A stretch of DNA of 54,936 bases from a bacterium (lineage in GTDB: Bacteria > Verrucomicrobiota > Verrucomicrobiia > Limisphaerales > UBA11358). The notes under the pieces were generated by a model. It was not told the origin of the DNA. It did not search any database and saw only the letters and a list, made by a program, of their open reading frames with translations. The position numbers were made by a program, and so were the translations under genes. The stretch spans positions 1 to 54,936 of the forward strand of contig JAKAFL010000021.1 in NCBI GenBank assembly GCA_021817945.1, in the 5' to 3' direction. Positions 34,624 to 42,709 of the stretch are shown piece by piece (position 1 is the stretch's first letter; every line of letters starts with the position of its first letter).

Positions 34624-35007
34624 TCAGCGTTTTTGAATCAACTCCACCTCATACCCTTCAGGCGCATCCACAAAGGCAAAAACCGTGCCTGTGGAAGTGG
34701 TCGTGGGACCGTCAGAAAAGGAAAGACCATGGCCGGCCAGGTGGACAGCAAACTGGTCCAGGCTGTCCACTTCAAAGGCCAGGTGGGTCAAGTCCGGCTG
34801 CACTTGCACAGGCGTACTGCCCGGGAAATGACAGATCTCTATCTCCTCAAGGCTTCCCTTTGATTTTAAAAACACCAATTCAGATCCCCTGGGCGAACGA
34901 TGCCGACGGACCTCTTCCAGTCCGAGAATTTCTGTATAAAACCGGACTGTCCGTTCCAGGTCATTGACACGAAAACGGGTGTGGAGCAGTCTGCCAACTT
35001 TAACCAT
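34624..35007 (-). CDS. Glyoxalase I-like (VOC) protein
   Basis: About 127 residues with the VOC fold and all four metal ligands of lactoylglutathione lyase: His in GRLLHTRFRV, Glu in GSELVFL, His in DLTHLAFEV and Glu in GYEVELIQK. GRLLHTRFRVNDLERTVRFYTEIL closely resembles E. coli GloA, which detoxifies methylglyoxal using glutathione. Another thiol could be used here. I chose the start at 35007 (MVKVGRLL); the longer frame to 35088 adds an N-terminus that is unlikely to be translated. Confidence 0.65.
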   Translation of the reverse strand: MVKVGRLLHTRFRVNDLERTVRFYTEILGLEEVRRHRSPRGSELVFLKSKGSLEEIEICHFPGSTPVQVQPDLTHLAFEVDSLDQFAVHLAGHGLSFSDGPTTTSTGTVFAFVDAPEGYEVELIQKR

Positions 35008-35179
35008 GCCCAAGGTTAGCAGACACGCAACGGGCCGCCAAGGAATTTGAAATATCCCGGTGGTTTTCTTCAAGAAAGAACTCATCAAAGGGTGGGGCCA
35101 CTTCGGACTGCTTGATGGATTCGAACCAATTCCGCCCTTGTATGAGGGTCTTTATTGGGGTTTTATTAAGGGCACGAAG

Positions 35180-36748
35180 ATGTCTCGCCTGAAACAATTT
35201 ACCCTCTCGCTTTTTTCAGGCTATTTGGTTCTTGGCTCCAACATCCTTTATACCCTGGCCAGTGTTCCTTTGGCGCTGCATTACCTGGGCAAAGCCCCGT
35301 TTGCCTTGTGGGCGGTGGTTTCGCAAGTCAGCGGTTATCTGGCTCTCATTGACCTGGGGATGAGCGGTTCCATCTCCCGGATACTCATAGATCACAAAGA
35401 TGACCGCAGCACAGGAGTGTATGGCCAAATTGTGAAGACCGGGATTTTAGTTGGCCTCGCGCAAGGACTCATCATCCTCGCCGCTGGCGCGGCGCTCACC
35501 ATCCCAGCAAGCCGATTTCTGCAAATCCCACCAGACCTCCACAGGGACTTCATCTGGATCATGTTGGGACAATCAGCATTGGTGTCTGTGAATTTTAGCT
35601 GCCGTATTTTCAACCAGCTTTTATTTGCGCACCAACGTCTGGACTTGGGTAATTATGGGTCAACTTTGGCTACCATCCTGAGCCTTGGGGTGATGTGGGC
35701 GTGTTTTGACGCCGGATGGGGCATTTACAGTTTCCTGGCAAGCCAGGCGTTTCTGGTTGTGGCAACTCTTGCTGTGGTTTGGGGAAGCTGTCTGCACCTC
35801 GGGCTTTTTCCCTCAGGCCGGGAATGGGGAACGTTAAGCAGGGAACGATTCAAGGAAATGTTCGCTTTTGGACAGGGCGTCTTTTTGATTTCCGTGGGCA
35901 GCCAGTTTATCAATACCAGCCAGACTCTTCTCATAAGCCGGTTATTGGGCCTTGATGCAGTAGCCACCTGGACTATTTGCACCAGGGCCTATTCCAGCCT
36001 CACCACTCTGGTCTGGAAGGTGATGGATTTTTCCATCCCTGTTTTGTCGGAAATGTTTGTCAGGAATGAACGAGACCGGCTGAGAATTCGCATCCGGGAT
36101 ATTTCCATCCTGATGACCAGCCTCAGTGTCCTGTGTGGAACGCTTTTTGCGGTTGCCAACGGCAGTTTTGTGAGGATTTGGGTGCATTCCAGGGCCGGAT
36201 GGCCGGTCTGGGATGATATTTTGCTGGTCCTGTGGTTTGTGGCATGCACCCTCATGCGGGTTCATACGGGCTTGGTGGGAATCACCAAAAAGCTGCTTTT
36301 TTTGCGCTTCATTTATTTGCTGGAGGGATCTGTTTTTCTTTTGCTGAACCTGGCTCTGCACCGGATGGAGAGCATCACTTTGATGCTGTCGCTTTCCCTG
36401 GCCTGCACATTGTCCTTCACCCTGCCTTATGGCCTGGCTCGTAGCAGTGATTATTTCAAACTGGGCTGGCTTGATTTGCTGGCTTGGCTGCGGCCATCCT
36501 GGAGTTTTACCTGGCGGCTTGTGCCTCTGGCTGCGGTGGTCTGGTGGATGACGCGGCACCTGCCAGATCGGTGGCGACTGGCTTTAAACCTGACTTTAAC
36601 GGGTGGAACGGGATTGATCCTTTTTTTCCGCCATGGTCTGGATTCAGGGTTGACCAGAGAAATCAGCGCCAAACTACCCCCCTTTGCCCGAAGGAGCCTC
36701 ATGTGGGTGAGTGGCTCCTTTCCTAATCCTTCAACCAGACTTCCTTGA
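35180..36748 (+). CDS. Multi-pass flippase-like membrane protein (Wzx/MATE fold)
   Basis: About 522 residues and roughly 12-14 hydrophobic segments (for example SGYLVLGSNILYTLASVPLA, GILVGLAQGLIILAAGAALT, GVFLISVGSQFINTSQTLLISRLLGL). The arrangement, with GLDAVATWTICTRAYSSLTT, fits polysaccharide flippases of the MOP superfamily, which move lipid-linked oligosaccharides. The glycosyltransferases downstream suit that role. Start chosen at 35180 because AAGGG lies 7 bases upstream; the longer frame to 35060 lacks membrane character. Confidence 0.7.
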   Translation: MSRLKQFTLSLFSGYLVLGSNILYTLASVPLALHYLGKAPFALWAVVSQVSGYLALIDLGMSGSISRILIDHKDDRSTGVYGQIVKTGILVGLAQGLIILAAGAALTIPASRFLQIPPDLHRDFIWIMLGQSALVSVNFSCRIFNQLLFAHQRLDLGNYGSTLATILSLGVMWACFDAGWGIYSFLASQAFLVVATLAVVWGSCLHLGLFPSGREWGTLSRERFKEMFAFGQGVFLISVGSQFINTSQTLLISRLLGLDAVATWTICTRAYSSLTTLVWKVMDFSIPVLSEMFVRNERDRLRIRIRDISILMTSLSVLCGTLFAVANGSFVRIWVHSRAGWPVWDDILLVLWFVACTLMRVHTGLVGITKKLLFLRFIYLLEGSVFLLLNLALHRMESITLMLSLSLACTLSFTLPYGLARSSDYFKLGWLDLLAWLRPSWSFTWRLVPLAAVVWWMTRHLPDRWRLALNLTLTGGTGLILFFRHGLDSGLTREISAKLPPFARRSLMWVSGSFPNPSTRLP

Positions 36749-37063
36749 TAGGCAAGGTCTCCGCATTTGTAAATCCAGCAGACTCTCAAATTCCAAGGCA
36801 TGGCAAAATGTCTTCAGGCCCAATCGCCTGGCCGTGCAGTTCAATAATGATCAGCCATAATTGATATGACAAAAAAGGGAAGGATTCGAACCCTCACTGA
36901 ATGGTCTGTTCCTATGCACTTCGAATGAAGCCCAATAAATATTATCGGCTTGAAAACAGCATTACGGCTAACCCGACTTTCCCTATTCGACTTGGAAAAT
37001 GACGATCTATTGAGAACCACGGAATATAAGCACATCTTCGGTTGGTTATGGTAGGATTTGGGC
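36749..37063. other. Intergenic stretch with tRNA T-arm-like motif
   Basis: No gene is seen in this 315-base gap. On the minus strand, near 36876-36898, a GAGGG-TTCGAAT-CCTTC segment forms a proper T-stem and loop as in tRNA genes. There is no matching acceptor strand, no CCA and no complete cloverleaf. It lies just before an IS630 fragment, so it may be a leftover attachment-site fragment or chance. The start of the following transposase remnant is at its end. Confidence 0.3.
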
Positions 37064-37429
37064 ATGGGAAATCCTGCTGGAATCAAACGAAACTTCGACG
37101 CGTGGGAAATGCGCCGCCTCAAAGCCTTCAAACTGTTGAGCGCCGATGTGCCGCAGGCCGAAGTAGCCCGCCAGGTAGGGGTGCATCGTCAATCAGGCAG
37201 CCGCTGGACGCAAGCGGCCAGGCTTAAAGGCAAAGCCGCGCTACTCAAAGCTGACCCGGCCTGGAGATTGCCCCGGCTGTCGCTCAAGCGGAAGGAGCAG
37301 ATACGGACAGTGTTGGTTTGCCGGGCAATCAAAGAAACAACCAGCTCGCCGACGCGGAAAACCGCCCAACTGACAATGCAGGGACAAGAATTATTGGCCA
37401 AACCGTTGGCGAATATTTTGGACGAATGA
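37064..37429 (+). pseudogene. Truncated IS630-type transposase N-terminus
   Basis: About 121 residues. The first 80 (WEMRRLKAFKLLSADVPQAEVARQVGVHRQSGSRW) are the helix-turn-helix DNA-binding part of an IS630-family transposase. The DDE catalytic domain is missing and the final 35 residues (CRAIKETTSSPTRKTAQLTMQGQELL) do not follow the expected family sequence, suggesting a frameshift or deletion. It is a remnant, not an active element. The start is ATG 37064, with an in-frame TTG at 37058. It lies 39 bases before the VIT1 gene. Confidence 0.7.
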
Positions 37430-37468
37430 TTTCCAAAAGCATTAACATCCCCATCGAGAGTTTAAATT

Positions 37469-38164
37469 ATGCCCACCGCGCCACATATTGAGAAGCATTT
37501 CACCGCCGGCGAAACGGTTCGCGACGTCGTTATCGGGATGTCGGACGGCCTGACAGTTCCCTTCGCGCTGGCGGCCGGACTTACCGGCGCAATTTCGCAA
37601 ACGCATCTGATCGTCACGGCCGGATTCGCCGAGATCGCCGCCGGTTCCATCGCGATGGGATTGGGCGGTTACCTGGCCGCACGGGGCGATGCGGAACACT
37701 ACGCACATGAACTGGCCCGCGAAGAGGAGGAAATTGTCACCCTGCCCGAGCGGGAGGCGCAGGAAGTGCGGGAGATTTTTCAGACTTACGGGCTGTCGGA
37801 TGAAGAATCAGCCACGGTTGTGGAATCGTTGCGAAGGCGGCCAAAAGACTGGGTGACATTCATGATGCGCTTCGAACTGGGGCTGGAGAAACCGGAACCC
37901 AGTCGCGCATGGAAAAGCGCGCTGACCATCGCGCTGGCCTATATCGTCGGCGGGATGATTCCGTTGAGCGCCTACTTGTTTCTGCCGGATGCCCGCAACG
38001 CATTAAAGCTCTCGGTGGTGGTGACGCTCGTGGCGCTGGCGGTGTTTGGTGGGATCAAGGGCCGGTTCACCGGCGTGCCGGTCGTGCGCAGCGCTCTCCA
38101 AACCAGTGTCATCGGCGGTCTGGCGGCGGCAGCGGCGTTTGGTATCGCCCGCTGGATCAGCTAG
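37469..38164 (+). CDS. VIT1/CCC1-family Fe(II)/Mn(II) transporter
   Basis: The 231-residue product has the family hallmark VIGMSDGLTVPFALAAGL and GFAEIAAGSIAMGLGGYLAARGDAEHY, with hydrophobic segments of the CCC1/VIT1 fold. An acidic cytoplasmic metal-binding region (REEEEIVTLPEREAQEVREI) is also visible. Relatives export or compartment iron or manganese. It sits between a transposase remnant and a long palindrome. By eye its codons favour GCG, ACG and TCG more than its neighbours, consistent with recent acquisition. Confidence 0.85.
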   Translation: MPTAPHIEKHFTAGETVRDVVIGMSDGLTVPFALAAGLTGAISQTHLIVTAGFAEIAAGSIAMGLGGYLAARGDAEHYAHELAREEEEIVTLPEREAQEVREIFQTYGLSDEESATVVESLRRRPKDWVTFMMRFELGLEKPEPSRAWKSALTIALAYIVGGMIPLSAYLFLPDARNALKLSVVVTLVALAVFGGIKGRFTGVPVVRSALQTSVIGGLAAAAAFGIARWIS

Positions 38165-38326
38165 GCAGGATCATTTGCCTGAAATCTTGCTGCGGCTAAG
38201 GGCATTTCCCGCGACTGCCAAAGCGGAAAACCGTGATCAGCCGAGGAATACCGATTTGTTGCGCTCACTTGTGATGGGATGTCCATTTGGTAATGTCCAG
38301 CCTAATTCTTATACGTGGAACGCTTT

Positions 38327-38401
38327 GGGCGTAGGACGATTTTAAGGAAAACAATTAAAAACGGCGTTTTTTATTGTTTTCCTTAAAATCGTCCTACGCC
38401 C
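38327..38401. repeat. 75-bp near-perfect palindrome
   Basis: The left arm GGGCGTAGGACGATTTTAAG continues to pair with the right arm CTTAAAATCGTCCTACGCCC. Inner bases AACAATTAAAAACG and CGTTTTTTATTGTT also pair with one mismatch, giving arms of about 36 bases around a 3-base centre. The RNA form would be an extremely stable hairpin. It lies between two same-strand genes (VIT1 and the DUF6625-like gene), so it might be a terminator, a tiny MITE or abutted element ends. No run of U follows the full hairpin. Confidence 0.9.
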
Positions 38402-38441
38402 GTCCAGCTCGGCGTCAGGAGATTTCAGTTGAAAGACAAAC

Positions 38442-39458
38442 ATGACAAGGCTAACGTGGCTTTGTCTCGTCAAAATTATGCCTGAACCGAAATCCGCACC
38501 GCCAAGCAGCTCTATTTGCCTGGTGGTTTGTTTTATAGGCAGGTTTCCTTCGTACATAGACTGTGTCTGGAGGTCTTGCGCTTCGAATCCGGACATCACC
38601 TGGCTGATTTTCACAGATAATACCACCCCGCCTCATTTGCCAAGCAACGTACGTTTTGAACCAGCCACTTTGGATGGATTACAAAAGATGTTTTCCAAGA
38701 AGCTCGGGTTTGAGGTGAACCTGTCTCATGTCAGGTTACTTTGCCACTTCAAGGCGGCGTATGGGATTCTTTTTGAGGAACATCTCACATCCTATCGCTT
38801 TTGGGGGCATTGTGATTTGGACATGGTCTTTGGCGACCTTCGGAAGTTTTTCAATGAGGACATCCTTTCCGCCTATGACAAACTTTTATGCCGAGGGCAC
38901 CTGACTCTGTATCGAAATACCGCCGAAAACAATCGTGTATTCATGCGAGAATGTCCCGGAGTTCGTGGGTACAGGGATGTTTTTAAAGCGGATCAATACC
39001 ATCCTTTTGACGAGTGGCTTGGGGTGGATCTCATCTATCGATATTATGGCCTGCGCCAGTTTCATGAAGAAACCATTGCGGATATTCAGCCACCAACGCG
39101 CTGGAGATTCACGCGTTTTGAGACAGTGGCGGGGCCAAATTCTCCGGAGCAGGTTTTTTACTGGCACAATGGCAAAACCTACCGTGCCTATCTCAATTGT
39201 GATGATGGGATCAGCGATGACGAATTTGCCTACATTCATTTTCAAAAACGCCCTTTCCCCGGGCTGGATTTCGACCCATTTGAGGCAAATGGTTTTCTTC
39301 TAACGCCTGACGGATTTTTCCCCTATAACCGCGAACCATTAACAGGGGAGGATTTTGCCCGTTACAACCGTAGCCGCTGGAAGCCGGCCAACCAGCTCGC
39401 CCGCCGGGTGTTTCTGGCAATCGGGAAGCGCCTGGGATTGGCGGACTGGGACGCCTGA
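38442..39458 (+). CDS. DUF6625-like glycosyltransferase
   Basis: The 338-residue product reads as a GT-A type glycosyltransferase-like protein: ICLVVCFIGRFPSYIDCVWRS, a CHFKAAYGILFEEHL element and the DxD-containing FWGHCDLDMVFGDL, matching DUF6625 proteins as I recall them. These are thought to transfer sugars in surface polysaccharide synthesis. The acceptor is unknown. The N-terminus may start at 38442 or 38478 (MPEPKS); neither has a clear Shine-Dalgarno. Neighbours are a methyltransferase and a GT4, supporting a glycan role. Confidence 0.6.
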   Translation: MTRLTWLCLVKIMPEPKSAPPSSSICLVVCFIGRFPSYIDCVWRSCASNPDITWLIFTDNTTPPHLPSNVRFEPATLDGLQKMFSKKLGFEVNLSHVRLLCHFKAAYGILFEEHLTSYRFWGHCDLDMVFGDLRKFFNEDILSAYDKLLCRGHLTLYRNTAENNRVFMRECPGVRGYRDVFKADQYHPFDEWLGVDLIYRYYGLRQFHEETIADIQPPTRWRFTRFETVAGPNSPEQVFYWHNGKTYRAYLNCDDGISDDEFAYIHFQKRPFPGLDFDPFEANGFLLTPDGFFPYNREPLTGEDFARYNRSRWKPANQLARRVFLAIGKRLGLADWDA

Positions 39459-39612
39459 ATAACACACCGCAATTAAGGAAATTTTTGCAAGTCATGCCCA
39501 ATATCAACAAAGCAGGGTTTCCTTGCCAGAGTCACAAATCCAGGCCCGGTTCTGGCATTGAAACGCCGGCTTCCCGGCGACCTGCCATTAAAACACGGCA
39601 GCCATTCCATCA

Positions 39613-40425
39613 ATGAACCCCATACGATTGATCAAAGGAAAAATCCGCGCTCGACGGGCGCGCATGGAACGCTCAGCGCTCAGAACATCCACCGCGTCAG
39701 TCTCCCGCGATATCCCACTGAAAGAATGGGCAGACAGCCTTGCCGATCCAACAGGATTTTACCTGCGTGCAGTGGAGTACTTCGATCGTTCGCTTCCGGA
39801 GGAATTTCGGGTGCATCGGAATTATTTCACCCAAAATGGGCGGGGCTTTGGCGAGGACGCTTTTCACACAATGTGGTTCCTGCTTTTTCGTGAATTCCGC
39901 CCGAAAAGTTTTTTGGAAATAGGGGTTTTTCGAGGCCAAAGCCTCAGCCTTGCGGGGATGTGTGCCCGCCATTTTCAACTGGATTGCCTTGTCCAAGGTG
40001 TTTCTCCTTTTACTTTCGCCGGTGATTCGGTTTCAAAATACTCGAGGCATGTGGATTACCTGGCAGATACCTTGGGCAATTTTTCACATTTTCAACTGGC
40101 CCCGCCTTCCTTGCTCAAAGCCTATTCCACCGACCCTGAGGCGAGGAATCTTATTGCGAGCCGAGATTGGGACTTGATTTACATTGATGGCAACCATGAC
40201 TATGCCGTGGCTAGGAAGGATTGGGAGCTTTGCTCAAAGCATGTCCGGCCCCAAGGTTTAATTGTGCTGGATGATTCTGGATTGGACACTGCATTCCATC
40301 CGCCATCCTTTACCACCGCAGGTCACCCAGGACCCTCTCAGTTGGCGAAGGAAATCAATCGAAATGAATTCGCTGAAATTCTCCAGGTGGGACACAATCG
40401 AGTTTTCCAGAAAGTTGGAACATGA
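39613..40425 (+). CDS. Class I SAM-dependent methyltransferase (Methyltransf_24-like)
   Basis: The 270-residue product contains the SAM-binding FLEIGVFRGQSLSL and a catalytic-side IYIDGNHDYAVARKDWELC followed by LIVLDDS, the pattern of sugar/macrolide O-methyltransferases (CmcI/Methyltransf_24 type). It probably methylates a sugar within the glycan made by the neighbours. The stop overlaps the start of the GT4 gene (ATGA), suggesting coupling. Confidence 0.7.
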   Translation: MNPIRLIKGKIRARRARMERSALRTSTASVSRDIPLKEWADSLADPTGFYLRAVEYFDRSLPEEFRVHRNYFTQNGRGFGEDAFHTMWFLLFREFRPKSFLEIGVFRGQSLSLAGMCARHFQLDCLVQGVSPFTFAGDSVSKYSRHVDYLADTLGNFSHFQLAPPSLLKAYSTDPEARNLIASRDWDLIYIDGNHDYAVARKDWELCSKHVRPQGLIVLDDSGLDTAFHPPSFTTAGHPGPSQLAKEINRNEFAEILQVGHNRVFQKVGT

Positions 40426-41561
40426 AGATCGTCCTGCTCACCACCGACAATCGAGAGCCTTTCCGGCAGTTTGATAAAACCGCCCCTTGGTTTGGCACCG
40501 CCCCGGAGGCTTTACTGCAGGGATTTACCCTTCTGCCTGAGCACGAGGTGCATGTCGTCTCGTGCACCCGCCAAAGTGTGCCATCGCCGCAAAAATTGGC
40601 GCCGAACATTTTTTTTCACAGCCTTATTGTGCCAAAAATCGGCTGGTTGCGCACCGGTTACCAGGGCTGCATTCGCGCTGCGCGCAAAAAACTGCGCCAG
40701 ATTCAGCCTGACATTGTCCATGGCCAGGGAACCGAACGGGATTGTGCGCTGAGCGCAGTTTTTAGCGGGTTTCCGAATGTTTTGACATTGCATGGCAACA
40801 TGCGCCTGGTGGCCCGGGTGAATCATGCGCCCCCGTTTTCATTTTTGTGGCTTGCCGCGCGTTTGGAGCAAATCACCCTGCCGTTTTCCGATGGGGTGGT
40901 TTGCATTTCACAATATACCCGGCAAGCTGTTTCAGGGCTTGCCAAAAAAACATGGCTGCTTCCCAACGCGGTTGATTCCGGCTTCTTCCAAGTCCAAAAC
41001 CAGCCATCGCCCTCAAAACCTCCCCTGGGGCTTTGCGTGGGAGCTGTTTGTCCCCGAAAAAACCAGAATTCCCTCATTCTCGCCCTGGATTCCTTGGCTT
41101 CTGAAATTCCTTTCCGGCTCGTTTTTTTAGGGCAAACGGATTCCACCACCTACAGCCGTGATTTCCTCTCATTGGTGCACTCCCGCCCTTGGTGTTCCCA
41201 TGAAGGCTTTGCCGGGCGCGAGGAGTTGAAAACCTTTTTGGGAAAGGCCTCCTTCGGGATTCTGCCCACGCTGGAGGATAATTGCCCCATGGTGGTGCTC
41301 GAAGCCATGGCCGCCGGTTTACCCATGCTGGCTTCCAACGTGGGAGGGGTCCCCGATTTGATAACGCCAGAATCCACAGGCCTTTTGGCGGATCCATCGC
41401 GCCCCGAATCGTTTGCCCAGGGCATCCGACGGTTGCTGACAGAGTCTGGCTTGGCTGCCCGCTTGGGGGCTGTGGCCCGTCAGGAAGCGCTCCGGCGTTT
41501 TCATCCGGAAATCATCGCCCGTCGGCACGTGGAAATTTATCGCGAAGTTCTGGCAGGATGA
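40422..41561 (+). CDS. Glycosyltransferase family 4
   Basis: The 379-residue product has a GT-B fold: VHGQGTERDCALSAVF, VLTLHGNMRL, LPNAVDSGFF, and the C-terminal GT4 motif GILPTLEDNCPMVVLEAMAAGLPMLASNVGG. It transfers a sugar from a nucleotide donor with retention. Donor and acceptor are unknown. It overlaps the methyltransferase gene by ATGA and converges with the epimerase-like gene. Confidence 0.85.
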   Translation: MKIVLLTTDNREPFRQFDKTAPWFGTAPEALLQGFTLLPEHEVHVVSCTRQSVPSPQKLAPNIFFHSLIVPKIGWLRTGYQGCIRAARKKLRQIQPDIVHGQGTERDCALSAVFSGFPNVLTLHGNMRLVARVNHAPPFSFLWLAARLEQITLPFSDGVVCISQYTRQAVSGLAKKTWLLPNAVDSGFFQVQNQPSPSKPPLGLCVGAVCPRKNQNSLILALDSLASEIPFRLVFLGQTDSTTYSRDFLSLVHSRPWCSHEGFAGREELKTFLGKASFGILPTLEDNCPMVVLEAMAAGLPMLASNVGGVPDLITPESTGLLADPSRPESFAQGIRRLLTESGLAARLGAVARQEALRRFHPEIIARRHVEIYREVLAG

Positions 41562-41598
41562 GTCTGCAAGGCGAGGAGCCTCCAATTCCATTTCCCGC

Positions 41599-42666
41599 TC
41601 ACGCTCCCGATATTTCCAGCCAATCGGGATGGGCTTCCGCATGCACGGCAATCTCCTCCAAGACATCCTGCCACGAGGTGGAGGGTTTCCAGCCCCAAGC
41701 CTGCCCGGCCAGGGTGGAATCCAAAACCATCCAGGGAATGTCAAACCGTCGTGGACGGGGATCGCTTGAAACGGCGTGGGCTCCAAAACGTTCATCGCAC
41801 CAGGCGGTCAATTGGGCCAGAGACATTGCGTTGCTGGCGCCACCGCTGAAATTGACCACGCGGGGCTTGGTCCCACCCGCATGACGCATCTGTGCGAGCA
41901 GGGCCGGGACAAGGTCGCGCGGATGCAGGCAATCCCGAACCTGATGGCCTCCGCCACCAAATCCAATGTATTTCAACGGACGCCGCCGCAGGTGGGCATT
42001 GATCCAAAAGGCAAAAATTCCCTGGTCGGCCTTGCCAAACTGGCCTGCCCCTGCAAGCACTCCACAGCGGTTCATCCAGACTGGAAACTCGAAAGTTTCA
42101 GAATATTCCAGCGCCAGGATTTCACTGGCCAGTTTGCTGGCGCCGTACAGGGAAATGGGCGGAGCCGTGGAAAAACCCTCGCTCACCCCGGCCTCCGAAA
42201 GTCCATAGGGCCAAGCCGCTCCCGGCCTGGGCCTGAATGCCTTTTGATGCACATCCACGGGTAAAGCGGCAAGCGGAGCAACAGAATACACCCTGCTGGT
42301 GCTCAAAACCAGAAGCCCGGCGCGATACCTTTTGCAATATTCAAGCAGGTTCACCGTACCCCAGCAATTGTGCTCCAGCAATTGCCGGGAACTGGTCTGG
42401 CCATCCACGCCCGCAAGCACGCTGGGGTTGGCTGCCGCATCAATCACATGGTCCACCTCCGGCAATGCATCCACATCCGTGCCGCTGCGCACATCACCGT
42501 GTATCAACTTGATGCCCAGCCGGACCAGCCTGCCACGGTTGACCTCACTGCCAGGTCGGATGAAATTGTCCAGCCCCAGGATTTCCAATCCCTCCCCGGC
42601 CTCCAAAAATGCCTGGGCCAGGGTGCTCCCCACAAAGCCGCATATGCCGGTGATCAGTATTTTCAT
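41599..42666 (-). CDS. NAD-dependent epimerase/dehydratase (CDP-paratose 2-epimerase-like)
   Basis: The 355-residue product is an extended SDR: NAD-binding TGICGFVGSTLAQAF, catalytic YGASK, DAAANPSVLAGVDGQT and VRDCLHPRDL. The last two resemble tyvelose/CDP-paratose epimerase-like enzymes, so it probably supplies an activated sugar for the neighbouring glycan genes. Exact substrate is unproven. A radical SAM gene lies 43 bases upstream on the same strand. Confidence 0.7.
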   Translation of the reverse strand: MKILITGICGFVGSTLAQAFLEAGEGLEILGLDNFIRPGSEVNRGRLVRLGIKLIHGDVRSGTDVDALPEVDHVIDAAANPSVLAGVDGQTSSRQLLEHNCWGTVNLLEYCKRYRAGLLVLSTSRVYSVAPLAALPVDVHQKAFRPRPGAAWPYGLSEAGVSEGFSTAPPISLYGASKLASEILALEYSETFEFPVWMNRCGVLAGAGQFGKADQGIFAFWINAHLRRRPLKYIGFGGGGHQVRDCLHPRDLVPALLAQMRHAGGTKPRVVNFSGGASNAMSLAQLTAWCDERFGAHAVSSDPRPRRFDIPWMVLDSTLAGQAWGWKPSTSWQDVLEEIAVHAEAHPDWLEISGA

Positions 42667-42709
42667 GCTCTTTCAAACCTGCAAATCGAGACCCCTCCCT
42701 GGGGATACT

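Noticed and set aside
35117..35160. GGATTCGAACC motif suggesting a tRNA T arm near 35.1 kb
   Set aside because: The flanking bases do not form the 5-bp T stem (mismatched ends) and no acceptor or anticodon arm can be built.
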